Translations under genes and position numbers: made by a program
DNA from: Lewinellaceae bacterium
GTDB lineage: Bacteria; Bacteroidota; Bacteroidia; Chitinophagales; Saprospiraceae
Direction: 5' to 3'
Assembly: GCA_020636315.1 (NCBI GenBank)
Contig: JACJYA010000003.1
Span: 680,222 to 744,221, forward strand
Length of the DNA stretch: 64,000 nucleotides
Notes under the pieces: model-generated
Seen by the model: only the letters and a program-made list of their open reading frames with translations
Databases searched by the model: none
Told to the model about the DNA's origin: nothing
Shown here: positions 25,024 through 34,018 of the stretch, piece by piece
How the letters are laid out: each line of letters opens with the position of its first letter
Position numbering within the stretch: position 1 is the stretch's first letter

Positions 25024-26505
25024 ATGGAAACACAGAAAATACCTCAGAATAAGTTTTTAGGAGAAGGCCTAACCTTCGATGACGTCCTGTTGGTGCCTGC
25101 ATACTCGGAAGTGCTGCCCAGGGAGGTCAACACGTCCACTTACCTCACCCGGGAGCTGAAGCTCAATGCTCCGGTCGTGTCCGCAGCCATGGATACTGTT
25201 ACGGAAAACAAGCTGGCCATTGCGATCGCACGCCAGGGCGGGATCGGTATCATTCATAAGAACATGACGATCGAGGAGCAGGCAGAACAGGTTCGCAGCG
25301 TCAAGCGTTCTGAAAGCGGCATGATCGTGGACCCGGTCACCCTTACCGAAGACGCCATCGTCGGCGATGCGCTTACCCTTATGCGGCGCTTCAAGATCGG
25401 CGGAATTCCCATTGTTGACGCCAACAATAAACTCACAGGCATCCTGACCAACCGGGACCTGCGTTTCGAGACCCACCTCAACCGTCCGGTACGGGAACTG
25501 ATGACCAGCCTCAATCTGGTAACCGCGCCGGTGGGCACCACTCTTGAACAGGCCCGGGAGATCCTGCAGGCCCACAAGATCGAAAAGCTTCCGGTGGTGG
25601 ATGAAACCCGGAAGCTCGTCGGCCTGATCACTTACAAGGACATTATGAAAGTCCAGGATTACCCCAATTCCTGCAAGGATTCCCTGGGGCGCCTCGTGGT
25701 CGGAGCGGCAGTTGGCGTTACCAACGATATGCTGCAACGGGTGGAAGCCCTGGTGCGGGTTGACGTCGATGTCGTTATTGTCGATACGGCTCACGGCCAT
25801 TCGAGGGGCGTATTACAGGCGGTAAAAGAGGTAAAAGGGCACTTCCCCGATCTGCAGGTGATCGGTGGGAACGTAGCGACCGGAGAAGGCGCCCTGGCCC
25901 TGGCCGATGCCGGCGCCGACGGCATCAAAGTGGGCGTTGGCCCGGGCTCGATCTGCACCACCCGCGTTGTGGCCGGCGTAGGGATGCCGCAGCTTTCCGC
26001 CATTTACAACGCAGCAAAAGCCGTCAAAGACCGGAATATCCCTATCATCGGGGACGGAGGGATCCGTTACACCGGAGATATCGTCAAAGCCCTTGCCGCC
26101 GGAGCCAACACCATAATGGCGGGCAGCCTCTTTGCCGGAGTGGAGGAAGCCCCGGGAGAAACCATCATTTATGAGGGCCGTAAATTTAAGGTTTACCGGG
26201 GAATGGGTTCTCTGGGAGCCATGCAACAGGGTTCGAAAGACCGCTATTTTCAGGATGTTGAAGATGACATCAAAAAGCTGGTCCCGGAAGGCATCGAAGG
26301 GCGGGTCCCCTATAAAGGGACGGTAGCCGAAGTGATGGTGCAATACCTGGGCGGATTGCGCGCCGGCATGGGCTATTGCGGAGCAGGCGATATCAGCACC
26401 CTTCAGAAAGCCCGATTTGTCAAAATCACCGGGCCCGGTATCCTCGAAAGCCACCCGCACAATATCACGATCACCAAGGAATCTCCGAATTACAGCCGGC
26501 GGTAG
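25024..26505 (+). CDS. guaB: IMP dehydrogenase
   Basis: Oxidises IMP to XMP with NAD, the committed step of GMP synthesis. Starting at ATG 25024 (METQKIPQNKFLGEGLTFDD) gives 493 residues, a normal length, and the frame runs upstream without recognisable content. The catalytic barrel is split by two CBS domains at about 95-205 (for example VGDALTLMRRFKIGGIPIVD). The active-site loop GPGSICTTRVVAGVG contains Cys311, followed by GDGGIRYTGDIVKALAAGA and the mobile flap (YRGMGSLGAM). CBS domains usually sense adenine or guanine nucleotides. A strong hairpin follows the stop. Confidence 0.97.
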   Translation: METQKIPQNKFLGEGLTFDDVLLVPAYSEVLPREVNTSTYLTRELKLNAPVVSAAMDTVTENKLAIAIARQGGIGIIHKNMTIEEQAEQVRSVKRSESGMIVDPVTLTEDAIVGDALTLMRRFKIGGIPIVDANNKLTGILTNRDLRFETHLNRPVRELMTSLNLVTAPVGTTLEQAREILQAHKIEKLPVVDETRKLVGLITYKDIMKVQDYPNSCKDSLGRLVVGAAVGVTNDMLQRVEALVRVDVDVVIVDTAHGHSRGVLQAVKEVKGHFPDLQVIGGNVATGEGALALADAGADGIKVGVGPGSICTTRVVAGVGMPQLSAIYNAAKAVKDRNIPIIGDGGIRYTGDIVKALAAGANTIMAGSLFAGVEEAPGETIIYEGRKFKVYRGMGSLGAMQQGSKDRYFQDVEDDIKKLVPEGIEGRVPYKGTVAEVMVQYLGGLRAGMGYCGAGDISTLQKARFVKITGPGILESHPHNITITKESPNYSRR

Positions 26506-26520
26506 GTAACCCTAACGTGG

Positions 26521-26554
26521 GTAATCCCGGATACCGGCGGATATCCGGGATTAC
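26521..26554. terminator. hairpin between convergent genes
   Basis: A 13-bp perfect stem (GTAATCCCGGATA / TATCCGGGATTAC) with an 8-base loop fills the gap between the stops of guaB (26505) and the secreted protein gene (26572). It has no T run and probably acts in both directions. Confidence 0.6.
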
Positions 26555-26571
26555 TCCTGTTAATAACCTCG

Positions 26572-27927
26572 CTAACGATTCAGGATAAAGCGCCTGGCAA
26601 CCTCATCCTCACCAATGATCAGGCGCAATGCATAAACGCCGTCAGGCTGTGTACTCAGGTCAAGCATGCGGTCCACCGAAGCCGTTTGGCCTTCGCGCAG
26701 GTTCAGCAATCTCCGTCCCGAAAGGCTAAACACCTCAACCCGGACATCTCTGGGGCTATCCAGGGAAAGCCGCAGGTTGAAAATGCCCTGCCCGGGGTTG
26801 GGCCCCAGATAAAAAGCATTCAGTCCGTCAACCTGCTCTGCGCCAACCATAATGTCAACCGTTCCTTCAGCCGTACATCCTATGGCATCAGTAATGGTGA
26901 AAGTATGCTCGCCAGGTGATAAACCCACAGGCATACTCGTCATCTGGCCGTCATCCCACTCGTAAGTATAGGGAAGAGTGCCTCCGCTTACGGTGATAGA
27001 AGCGGAGCCGTCCCCATTGTTTACAACCTCGTCAATACTCAGGCTGTCGCCGAACTGCAGGATCAGAGAATCCGCGGTGATATCGCAAATGGAGGCTGCT
27101 GCATTGCCCGGGCTGCTGTTATCCGAATAAACGGCGCCGCGGACTATCCAGGTGCCACTCAGAGGAGGCAGGCCGTTAGAACTGAGGACACCGTTCAGGC
27201 CGGCATCAAAAGTGGCGACATTAGTAGCATTGGTAAGCGTCAGCCCTCCGGCAGCCCCGCCGGCGCCTCCCTGCGAGTCGTCGAAGACCCAGGCAAACCC
27301 GCCTCCTGTAGGGATGGTGTCCGTTCCATCGGTGGCCAGGTTGAAAGTAGCCTCCGTGCCACATACGGCAACCGGTCCGTTGGTCAGCAAAATACCGGCA
27401 ACACACCCGGTAACCGGCTCATCGCAGACGGCGCCGGAGCCGGATTCACAGGAAAGCGCCGGATATCCATTGGGGGTGGCCAGATTGTTGCCGCCTCCGC
27501 AATGATCTGCCTCATTAATGACAATGAGATAAGCACCATTCTCACTGGCCGTCCAGGTAATGGTGCAGCCATCGCCATCGCCCGGGCCGAAAGCATCGAC
27601 TGCCCCGCTGGGGGCGATGATGGTAAATTCCGGTACCCAGGAGCCGGCGCCCGGGCCATTGCACATACTGAATGAATACGTACCACCGGCCTTGAAACCG
27701 TCAACGGAATAAGCCTCCGCAGCCAGAACCTCAAAATCGCTGATCTCATTGAAGGGGCAACCCGATCCGTCATCGCAGGGTGCACCTCCGAAGGCAGTGT
27801 TGAAATCCGACCACCCGCCATCCGGTGAGGGATTTACCCAATCGGTGCACTGTGCACCGGCTGGAAAAGATGCTCCCGTCAGCCCCAGGCCAAAGGCTAC
27901 CAGGGAAATGTAAAACCTCGTGTTCAT
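26572..27927 (-). CDS. secreted protein with type IX C-terminal sorting domain
   Basis: A 451-residue exported protein. Start 27927 gives the signal peptide MNTRFYISLVAFGLGLTGAS ahead of FPAGAQC. The first part has Cys-rich beta modules (CTDWVNPSPDGGWSDFNTAF, and a repeated C-x-C style around 65-140). The middle contains a PKD/SprB-like module (ASITVSGGTLPYTYEWDDGQ with HTFTITDAIGCTAEGTVDI). The last 80 residues (FYLGPNPGQGIFNLRLSLDS, VRVEVFSLSGRRLLNL, ARRFILNR) form a type A sorting domain, so the protein should cross the outer membrane through the type IX machinery. The function is otherwise unknown. Confidence 0.88.
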   Translation of the reverse strand: MNTRFYISLVAFGLGLTGASFPAGAQCTDWVNPSPDGGWSDFNTAFGGAPCDDGSGCPFNEISDFEVLAAEAYSVDGFKAGGTYSFSMCNGPGAGSWVPEFTIIAPSGAVDAFGPGDGDGCTITWTASENGAYLIVINEADHCGGGNNLATPNGYPALSCESGSGAVCDEPVTGCVAGILLTNGPVAVCGTEATFNLATDGTDTIPTGGGFAWVFDDSQGGAGGAAGGLTLTNATNVATFDAGLNGVLSSNGLPPLSGTWIVRGAVYSDNSSPGNAAASICDITADSLILQFGDSLSIDEVVNNGDGSASITVSGGTLPYTYEWDDGQMTSMPVGLSPGEHTFTITDAIGCTAEGTVDIMVGAEQVDGLNAFYLGPNPGQGIFNLRLSLDSPRDVRVEVFSLSGRRLLNLREGQTASVDRMLDLSTQPDGVYALRLIIGEDEVARRFILNR

Positions 27928-28120
27928 AATTTTTTGATTCAGTGGGTGAGTAAGGAAATACAATAAACACATGTGGGTGATGTAAAACCCGGGGGCATAA
28001 TAGGGTTAATTTCAATATCGGAGTTCCAATTGAAGGAAATCTGATGTATAGTGAATGACAATCCATTCAAACCTACATACCTGGCCGGGGTTTCTTATAT
28101 TGGCCGGCAAATACGATATA

Positions 28121-28735
28121 ATGCCTCCTCAAAATACAAGGTTGGAACGTAGTTTTTTCGTCCGGGAGGATGTAATCCGGGTAAGCCGCGAGTTGCTTGG
28201 CAAATATCTGGTAACTAATCTGGGCGAAGGCCTTACCGCAGGCCGCATCGTGGAAGTAGAAGCTTACCGCGCCCCGGAAGACAAGGCCAGCCATGCCTAC
28301 GGAAACCGCCTCACCGAACGCACCAGAGTTATGTTTTCCCGGGGAGGGCACGCCTACATCTATCTTTGTTACGGCATCCACCACTTGTTCAATGTGGTGA
28401 CCGGCGGAGAGGGAATGGCCCATGCCGTCCTGATCCGGGCATTGGAACCTGCCGAAAACCTCAACCTGATGCTTCGCCGCCGCCGCATGGACAAAGTAGC
28501 GGCCAGGCTCACCGCCGGGCCTGGCGTGCTGTCGCAGGCTATGGGCATCACCCGGGAGCTCACCGGAACGGATATGCTCCACCCGGAAAGCCCGATCTGG
28601 ATCGAAAGCCGGGAAAAACCCATTGCCGCAACGGACATTCTGTGCAGCCCACGGATCGGGGTAGATTATGCAGAGGAATGCGCCGCCTGGGAATGGAGGT
28701 TTTTTCTTAAGGGGAATCCCTGGGTGAGTAAGTGA
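28121..28735 (+). CDS. DNA-3-methyladenine glycosylase (MPG/AAG family)
   Basis: A base-excision repair enzyme that removes alkylated purines such as 3-methyladenine. The start at 28121 (MPPQNTRLERSFFVREDVIR) gives 204 residues, the usual bacterial length. The core VEVEAYRAPEDKASHAYGNR carries the catalytic Glu, followed by TERTRVMFSRGGHAYIYLCYG, HHLFNVVTGGEG and LTAGPGVLSQAMGI, all standard for the family. Frames upstream of 28121 do not align with known members. The stop is followed at once by a G-rich minisatellite and then the plug-protein gene. Confidence 0.92.
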   Translation: MPPQNTRLERSFFVREDVIRVSRELLGKYLVTNLGEGLTAGRIVEVEAYRAPEDKASHAYGNRLTERTRVMFSRGGHAYIYLCYGIHHLFNVVTGGEGMAHAVLIRALEPAENLNLMLRRRRMDKVAARLTAGPGVLSQAMGITRELTGTDMLHPESPIWIESREKPIAATDILCSPRIGVDYAEECAAWEWRFFLKGNPWVSK

Positions 28736-28737
28736 AG

Positions 28738-28777
28738 GGGTGAGAGGGTGACAGGGTGAGAGGGTGACAGGGTGAGG
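28738..28777 (+). repeat. 16-bp G-rich tandem repeat
   Basis: The unit GGGTGAGAGGGTGACA occurs twice in full (28738-28753 and 28754-28769) and again in part (28770-28776). Each unit is itself made of two similar halves. It begins three bases after the glycosylase stop and lies within 60 bases of the next start, so its copy number could affect expression. Confidence 0.85.
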
Positions 28778-28826
28778 CAATGTGAAAACGGGTATGATCG
28801 TTAAAAAGTCAGTTATCAGAAAAAAC

Positions 28827-30125
28827 ATGAAGAAAGCACACCACTATTTGCCGTTCTTGCTGGTAATCCTCCAGCCTTTCCTTCTTGCCGCACAGCAGGA
28901 CGATTTTCCCAGTGAGGATTTCATTTACATGTCTTACATACGCTCTGTGAAGTTCCACATTGAGGGGTTGTACCTTTCCTACCCCGTTATCGAACTTGGA
29001 GGAGCCGCCCGGGTTACGCTTTCTTTTGATGACCTGGACGGAGACACTAAAGATTACTTCTATAAAGTAGTCCATTGCGACCGGGACTGGAAGCCGTCTC
29101 AACTGACTGAGCTTGAATACGTTGAAGGATATACAGAGGAACGGATCCAGAATTTCGAATTCTCCTTCAAGACCCTCTGGCCCTACACCCACTACGAACT
29201 TACGCTGCCCAACCAGGATACCCGCTTTACAAAATCGGGCAACTACATGCTATTCGTATATGACGACACCTACGACCGCCAGTTGGTTCTGGCGCGGCGC
29301 TTTGTGGTGGTTGACCCCAAGGTAACGATCGACCCCCGGGTTTTGCGGGCCAGCCAGGTTTCTAAATTTCGCACCCATCAGGAGATCGACTTTGTCGTCA
29401 ACCACGAAAAATTCAAGATCCAGAACCCGATGGCGGAAGTTCGGGCCACGGTAATGCAAAACGGCCGGTGGGACAATGCCCTGACGGATATCTCCCCCAA
29501 GTTCATCCGCAGCAACGCCCTGCTGTTCGACTATCAGGACGTAATCGTGTTTCCGGGTGGAAAAGAATTCCGCTTTGCCGACCTGCGAAGCTTCCGGCTG
29601 GTTTCGTTCAACATATATTCCGTCGAACGGACGGACGACGGCTTTGTCGTCCAGCTGAAATACGACGAGCCCCGTGCCGGCGAGGCTTACACCTCCTTTA
29701 ATGACCTGGACGGGAACTTCATCATTGAGACTACGGACCAGCCCAACAACACCTTGTCGGCAGAATACGCCGATGTGGTCTTTTACCTTAAACGGGACCA
29801 GCCTTACTACGGGAAAGAAGTCTATCTTTTCGGCGGCCTGACCGATTGGGACATCCTGCCCGAATACCGCATGGAATATGATGAAGGGTTGGGAGCCTAC
29901 GTCGGGCAGGCTCTGCTCAAACAGGGATATTACGATTATGCCTACGCCACTTTACCCGTTGCCACCAATGACAAAAAGGGGCCAAAACCCCAGCCCAGCC
30001 TCACCGAGATAGAAGGCAGCTGGCACGAGACGGAGAACCAGTACACCATTCTGATCTACTACCGCCCTTTCGGCAGCCGCTATGACCAGGTGATCGGATC
30101 AGTGTCCTTCTCCTCCAATCTTTAG
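28827..30125 (+). CDS. type IX secretion system plug protein (DUF5103)
   Basis: A 432-residue exported protein of the family that closes the SprA (Sov) translocon of the type IX secretion system while it waits for substrate. Start 28827 gives the signal peptide MKKAHHYLPFLLVILQPFLL. The N-terminal beta domain has the family phrases SYIRSVKFHIEGLYLSYPVI, LSFDDLDGD and YFYKVVHCDRDWKPSQL. The remainder has YVEGYTEERIQNFEFSFKTL, HYELTLPNQD and, at the end, LFGGLTDWDILPEYRMEYDE. No other core T9SS component is in the window, but two or three predicted substrates are. Function is from family knowledge and I am confident of the family. Confidence 0.9.
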   Translation: MKKAHHYLPFLLVILQPFLLAAQQDDFPSEDFIYMSYIRSVKFHIEGLYLSYPVIELGGAARVTLSFDDLDGDTKDYFYKVVHCDRDWKPSQLTELEYVEGYTEERIQNFEFSFKTLWPYTHYELTLPNQDTRFTKSGNYMLFVYDDTYDRQLVLARRFVVVDPKVTIDPRVLRASQVSKFRTHQEIDFVVNHEKFKIQNPMAEVRATVMQNGRWDNALTDISPKFIRSNALLFDYQDVIVFPGGKEFRFADLRSFRLVSFNIYSVERTDDGFVVQLKYDEPRAGEAYTSFNDLDGNFIIETTDQPNNTLSAEYADVVFYLKRDQPYYGKEVYLFGGLTDWDILPEYRMEYDEGLGAYVGQALLKQGYYDYAYATLPVATNDKKGPKPQPSLTEIEGSWHETENQYTILIYYRPFGSRYDQVIGSVSFSSNL

Positions 30126-30244
30126 CAAAGCTGCGACGGTAAGAAGTTAGCCATTCATCCGATAGAATTCTCCTTTGATATAAAATATTCAGGGAAAACC
30201 CTACCTTTTGCTAGTATTGCAGATGTCACAAAAAAATATCGGTT

Positions 30245-31678
30245 ATGTTAAACAGAATTACCCTACTGTTGACCGGCCTGCTGTTGATGGCAGCACAGGC
30301 CGTTTTTGCACAAAACACCTGGCCCCTTGAAAAGTGCATCCAATATGCACAGCAGAACAACCTCAGCACGAAACAGGCACAATACAATATTCAGGATGCG
30401 CAGCTGATGGAAAAGCTCAACCAGTTCAGCCGCCTGCCCAACCTCAGCGCCCGGACCAGCGCCGGTTATCAGTTTGGCCGCACCATTGACCCGACGACCA
30501 ACTCCTTCAACAACCAGCGCATCGGGTTTAACAGCTTCTCCATTGATGCAGGCATGACGGCCTTTGGCGGAGGACAGATCAACAACTCCATCAAGCAGAG
30601 CAAAAAGGACCTGGAGGCCGCCCGCCTGGAGGCCCAGGCCACTTCCAATGACATCTCCCTCAACATTGCCAGTGCCTACCTGAGCATCCTGCTGGCCGAA
30701 GAACAACTGCAAAACGCCCGGAAACGGCTGGAACTGTCTCAGGAACAACTCGGGCAAACCGACAAGCTCATACAGGCCGGCTCTCTTCCTCCCAATGACC
30801 GGCTTGACTTTCTGGCCCAGATCGCCCTGGATGAACAGTCTATCGTCGATGCGCAGAACCAGGTGGCCATCGGTTACCTCAACCTCAAGCAATTGATGGA
30901 AATTGACCCCAATGAAGACATCCGCATCGTACGCCCCGAGTCTATCGAAGTTCCCTCCGATGCAGACCCGCGCCTCTACCGGCTCGAGGAAGTATATACC
31001 ACTGCCCTGAAGACCCAGCCACAGATCCGGGCGGCGGACCTCCGGCTGGAAAGCGCCCAACTGGGTGAAGACATCGCCCGCGCCGGCATGCTGCCGACGC
31101 TGAACCTCTTTGCCAGCCTGAACACCAACTATTCCAGTGCCGCGCAGACGCCGATCATCGGGCCCACTTCGAATATGGAAACGGTTTATATCAATGACAT
31201 GCCCGTCGATATCGAGTTCAGAGGGGAAGGCCCGGTGGACTATGAGCAGGTCTCCTACTCCGACCAGATCAATGAGAACTTCGGGCAAACGGTGGGCGCC
31301 AGCCTGAGCATTCCCATTTACAGCAACCACCGCAACCGCATACAGATGGAACGCGCCCGGCTGAACGCCCTGAACACCGAAGTGATCAACCGGCAACAGC
31401 GCCAGCAACTGAAATCCGATGTCCAAAGGGCCATCGCCGATGCCCGCGCCGCCCGGGAAAGCTATGCTGCCGCCGGAAAATCCGTCGATGCCGCACAGGC
31501 CGCTTTCGACAACGCCGAGAAGCGCTTCCAACTGGGCGCCATCAACACGCTGGAATATACCACGGCCCGTAATAACCTCGACCGCGCACAGGTAGATCTC
31601 ATACAAGCTAAGTATCAGTACATTTTCAACCTGAAAACCGTTGATTTCTATCTGGGCAGGCCGATCAATTTAGATTAA
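30245..31678 (+). CDS. TolC family outer membrane efflux protein
   Basis: An outer membrane channel of 477 residues with a signal peptide (MLNRITLLLTGLLLMAAQAV) and two repeated halves of long amphipathic helices that form a trimeric periplasmic tunnel (AQYNIQDAQLMEKLNQFSRL, SAYLSILLAEEQLQNARKRL, then SYAAAGKSVDAAQAAFDNAE and NNLDRAQVDLIQAKYQYIF). It should couple to the adaptor encoded 132 bases downstream. No pump gene follows, so its transporter must be encoded elsewhere. A second, unlinked TolC is at 43785. Confidence 0.93.
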   Translation: MLNRITLLLTGLLLMAAQAVFAQNTWPLEKCIQYAQQNNLSTKQAQYNIQDAQLMEKLNQFSRLPNLSARTSAGYQFGRTIDPTTNSFNNQRIGFNSFSIDAGMTAFGGGQINNSIKQSKKDLEAARLEAQATSNDISLNIASAYLSILLAEEQLQNARKRLELSQEQLGQTDKLIQAGSLPPNDRLDFLAQIALDEQSIVDAQNQVAIGYLNLKQLMEIDPNEDIRIVRPESIEVPSDADPRLYRLEEVYTTALKTQPQIRAADLRLESAQLGEDIARAGMLPTLNLFASLNTNYSSAAQTPIIGPTSNMETVYINDMPVDIEFRGEGPVDYEQVSYSDQINENFGQTVGASLSIPIYSNHRNRIQMERARLNALNTEVINRQQRQQLKSDVQRAIADARAARESYAAAGKSVDAAQAAFDNAEKRFQLGAINTLEYTTARNNLDRAQVDLIQAKYQYIFNLKTVDFYLGRPINLD

Positions 31679-31810
31679 CGGAAAACCGTGAAGCAGTTGA
31701 GGGCAGGCGCTGCCAAAGCCTCCGCCATTCACGGTTTAAAACCAACTCGGAACAGGTTTGGTATTGTTCGGCAATATTCAAACCCGTTCTCAGAAAAGCT
31801 CTCAAAAAAT

Positions 31811-33202
31811 ATGGCAAAACTGAATCGCAACAACACCCTCATCATTGTTCTGATCGTCGTTATCGTAGCCCTGGTGGGTTTTCTGATCTGGCGCAACAAG
31901 AACAAACCCAAAGGGGAGAAGGTCGCCGTTGAGCAGGTGGAAAAACGCACCATCACTGAGAAGGTGGCGGCCAGCGGAAAAGTATTTCCCCAGACAGAGG
32001 TCAAGATCAGCTCGGATGTATCCGGAGAGATCGTCGAGCTCCTCGTTGAAGAAGGGGACTCCGTCGTCTCCGGCCAGCTGCTGGCCAGGATAGACCCCGA
32101 TGCCTACCAGTCGCAGGTGGAACGGGGCGTCGCCGGGGTCAACAGCGCCAAGGCCCAACAGGCCAATGCCCGCTCCCAGATCGAGCAGTTCAAGGCCCAG
32201 AAGCAACAGATCGAGGCCCAGCTGATCAATGCCCGGGAGATTCACGAGCGCAACGTCAAACTCAACAAGGAAGGCGTGATCTCCGAGGCCGACTTCCAGC
32301 AATCGCTCTCCAACCTGCGGGCCCTGGAAGCCAACCTGGCGGCCGCCGAAGCCAATATCAAGGCCGCCGAGGAAAGCGCCCGCGCCGCCAAATTCCAGGT
32401 GGAAAGCTCAGAGGCCACCCTCAAGGAACTGCGCACCAGCCTGCGCCGCACCGATATCTTCGCCCCTATGAGCGGCATCATCTCCCAGCTCAACGTGGAA
32501 GAGGGAGAGCGCGTCGTCGGAACCATCCAGATGGCCGGCACGGAAATGATGCGCATCGCCAACCTCAACGCCATGGAGGTTCGGGTGGAAGTAAGTGAAA
32601 ATGACATTCCCCGCGTCACTTTCGGCGACGAGGTGGAGATCGAGGTGGATGCCTACCTCGGGCGCATTTTCCTGGGGCGGGTCACCCAGATCGCCCACTC
32701 GTCCACCACAACCGGCACCACGGCCAGCCTGACCAGCGACCAGGTCACCAACTTTGAAGTCCGGATCAACATAGACCCGGCATCCTATGAAGACCTGGTG
32801 ACCCCTCAAAAGCCCTACCCGTTCCGGCCCGGCATGTCCGCTTCTGTTGACATCAAAACGGAAAAAGTTACCGACGCCCTGTCCGTACCCATTCAGGCCG
32901 TAACCACCCGGGAGAAGAAAGACGACAAGAATAAGGCGAAAGCCCGCCAGGTTGCCGAAAAAGAAGGAGAGGAAGGCATGGAGAAAGACCTGCTGGAGGT
33001 GGTGTTCGTAGTAAGAGGAGACACCGTCAGTATGGCTGAGGTCAAGACCGGAATACAGGACGATTCCTACATCAGAATAACTTCCGGACTGGAAGAAGGC
33101 GAAAAAGTAGTCGTCGCACCCTACGCCGCCATCGCCCGGAAACTGGAACAGGGAAGCGAAGTCCACGTCGTGAAGGAAGAAGAATTGTATAAGAATGATT
33201 AA
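31811..33202 (+). CDS. periplasmic adaptor (membrane fusion) protein, MacA/HlyD-like
   Basis: Links an inner-membrane transporter to TolC. From ATG 31811 (MAKLNRNNTLIIVLIVVIVA) 463 residues are read: one N-terminal membrane anchor, a lipoyl half (GKVFPQTEVKISSDVSGEIV), a long alpha hairpin (about 110-215, NARSQIEQFKAQKQQIEAQL), the other lipoyl half (DIFAPMSGIISQLNVEEGER), and beta-barrel and proximal domains. A Lys/Glu-rich insertion (REKKDDKNKAKARQVAEKEG) at about 370-395 is unusual. The style resembles adaptors of MacB-type ABC exporters, but no ABC or RND gene follows. An upstream in-frame ATG at 31688 gives an implausible extension. Confidence 0.9.
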   Translation: MAKLNRNNTLIIVLIVVIVALVGFLIWRNKNKPKGEKVAVEQVEKRTITEKVAASGKVFPQTEVKISSDVSGEIVELLVEEGDSVVSGQLLARIDPDAYQSQVERGVAGVNSAKAQQANARSQIEQFKAQKQQIEAQLINAREIHERNVKLNKEGVISEADFQQSLSNLRALEANLAAAEANIKAAEESARAAKFQVESSEATLKELRTSLRRTDIFAPMSGIISQLNVEEGERVVGTIQMAGTEMMRIANLNAMEVRVEVSENDIPRVTFGDEVEIEVDAYLGRIFLGRVTQIAHSSTTTGTTASLTSDQVTNFEVRINIDPASYEDLVTPQKPYPFRPGMSASVDIKTEKVTDALSVPIQAVTTREKKDDKNKAKARQVAEKEGEEGMEKDLLEVVFVVRGDTVSMAEVKTGIQDDSYIRITSGLEEGEKVVVAPYAAIARKLEQGSEVHVVKEEELYKND

Positions 33203-33210
33203 TAGAATTT

Positions 33211-33325
33211 GCGACGTTTGATGTGCGATGTGCGATTTTTGATGTGCCTGACAATGGCTGCAAAAGAGTAGCCACCATGAGGGCAGTCAAATCAAAAATC
33301 GTAAATCAAAAATCGTAAATCCTGC
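33211..33325. repeat. imperfect inverted repeat made of GATTTTTGAT-type words
   Basis: The left arm (about 33211-33251) contains GATGTGCGATTTTTGATGTG. The right arm (33286-33325), read on the other strand, contains GATTTACGATTTTTGATTTA. The arms flank 34 bases and would form a long hairpin right after the adaptor stop. The same word family recurs at 34561-34594 and 50624-50668. Confidence 0.6.
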
Positions 33326-33358
33326 ATACCGTTATCATCAGAAAAATTGTAACGACCC

Positions 33359-33952
33359 ATCGAAGATAAAGCACTCATCCTCTTCATCCGCAACCCGGAA
33401 AAGGGCAAGGTCAAGACCCGCCTGGCACAGGGTGTGGGTGAAGAAAAAGCCTTACGCATCTACAAGAGCCTGCTGGAGCACACGCGCCGGCAGGCTCTTG
33501 GCGTTGAAGCCCTCCGCCTGCTCTTCTACGCCGATTTCATCAACCGCGATGATGGTTGGAATGAACAGGATTTCGAAAAGTACTTACAGCAGGGCGACGG
33601 CCTGGGCGCCCGCATGCTTCACTCCTTTGAAGTGGCCCTTCGGCAGGCCCGCTCCGCTTTGATCGTCGGCAGCGACATTGCCCAGCTTTCCACTGCGATC
33701 ATCGAAGATGCCTTCCATCAGCTGCAAACCCACGACTTTGTGATCGGCCCGGCCAAAGATGGGGGGTACTACCTGCTGGGCATGAAGGCCCACACTCCTA
33801 CCCTTTTCGAGGGCATCGAGTGGAGTACGCCCACCGTATTTGCCGAAACGGTGGCCATCATTGAAGGTATGGGCAAAAGCTACTCCCTGGCGCCGGAGCT
33901 GTCGGATATTGACCGTGCGGAGGATTGGGAGCGGTATGGGTGGGGGGTGTAA
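33359..33952 (+). CDS. DUF2064 (TIGR04282-type) glycosyltransferase-like protein lacking a standard start codon
   Basis: A GT-A-fold nucleotide-sugar or nucleotidyl transferase relative of 197 residues, the family called arsenosugar biosynthesis glycosyltransferase in some databases. Reading upstream from the first GTG (33434), the frame continues with clear family sequence KALILFIRNPEKGKVKTRLA back to an ATC codon at 33359. A stop lies three codons before that. Family members start with Met at about this point, so ATG appears to have become ATC. Other motifs are intact: SALIVGSDIAQLS and HDFVIGPAKDGGYYLLGM. Translation may use ATC or the GTG at 33434 (truncated), or the gene may be inactive. 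Confidence 0.72.
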   Translation: MEDKALILFIRNPEKGKVKTRLAQGVGEEKALRIYKSLLEHTRRQALGVEALRLLFYADFINRDDGWNEQDFEKYLQQGDGLGARMLHSFEVALRQARSALIVGSDIAQLSTAIIEDAFHQLQTHDFVIGPAKDGGYYLLGMKAHTPTLFEGIEWSTPTVFAETVAIIEGMGKSYSLAPELSDIDRAEDWERYGWGV

Positions 33953-34018
33953 CGAAAACATTGTATGAAATTAATTTCCAGAAAAGAGGCCTTTCTCTTT
34001 CCAAAGCCAAACACCCCA

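Noticed and set aside
30263..31606. A 447-codon minus-strand frame opposite the TolC gene, with similar long frames at 43857-45182 and 59353-60624.
   Set aside because: All lie fully within well-supported genes on the other strand and read as antisense by-products.
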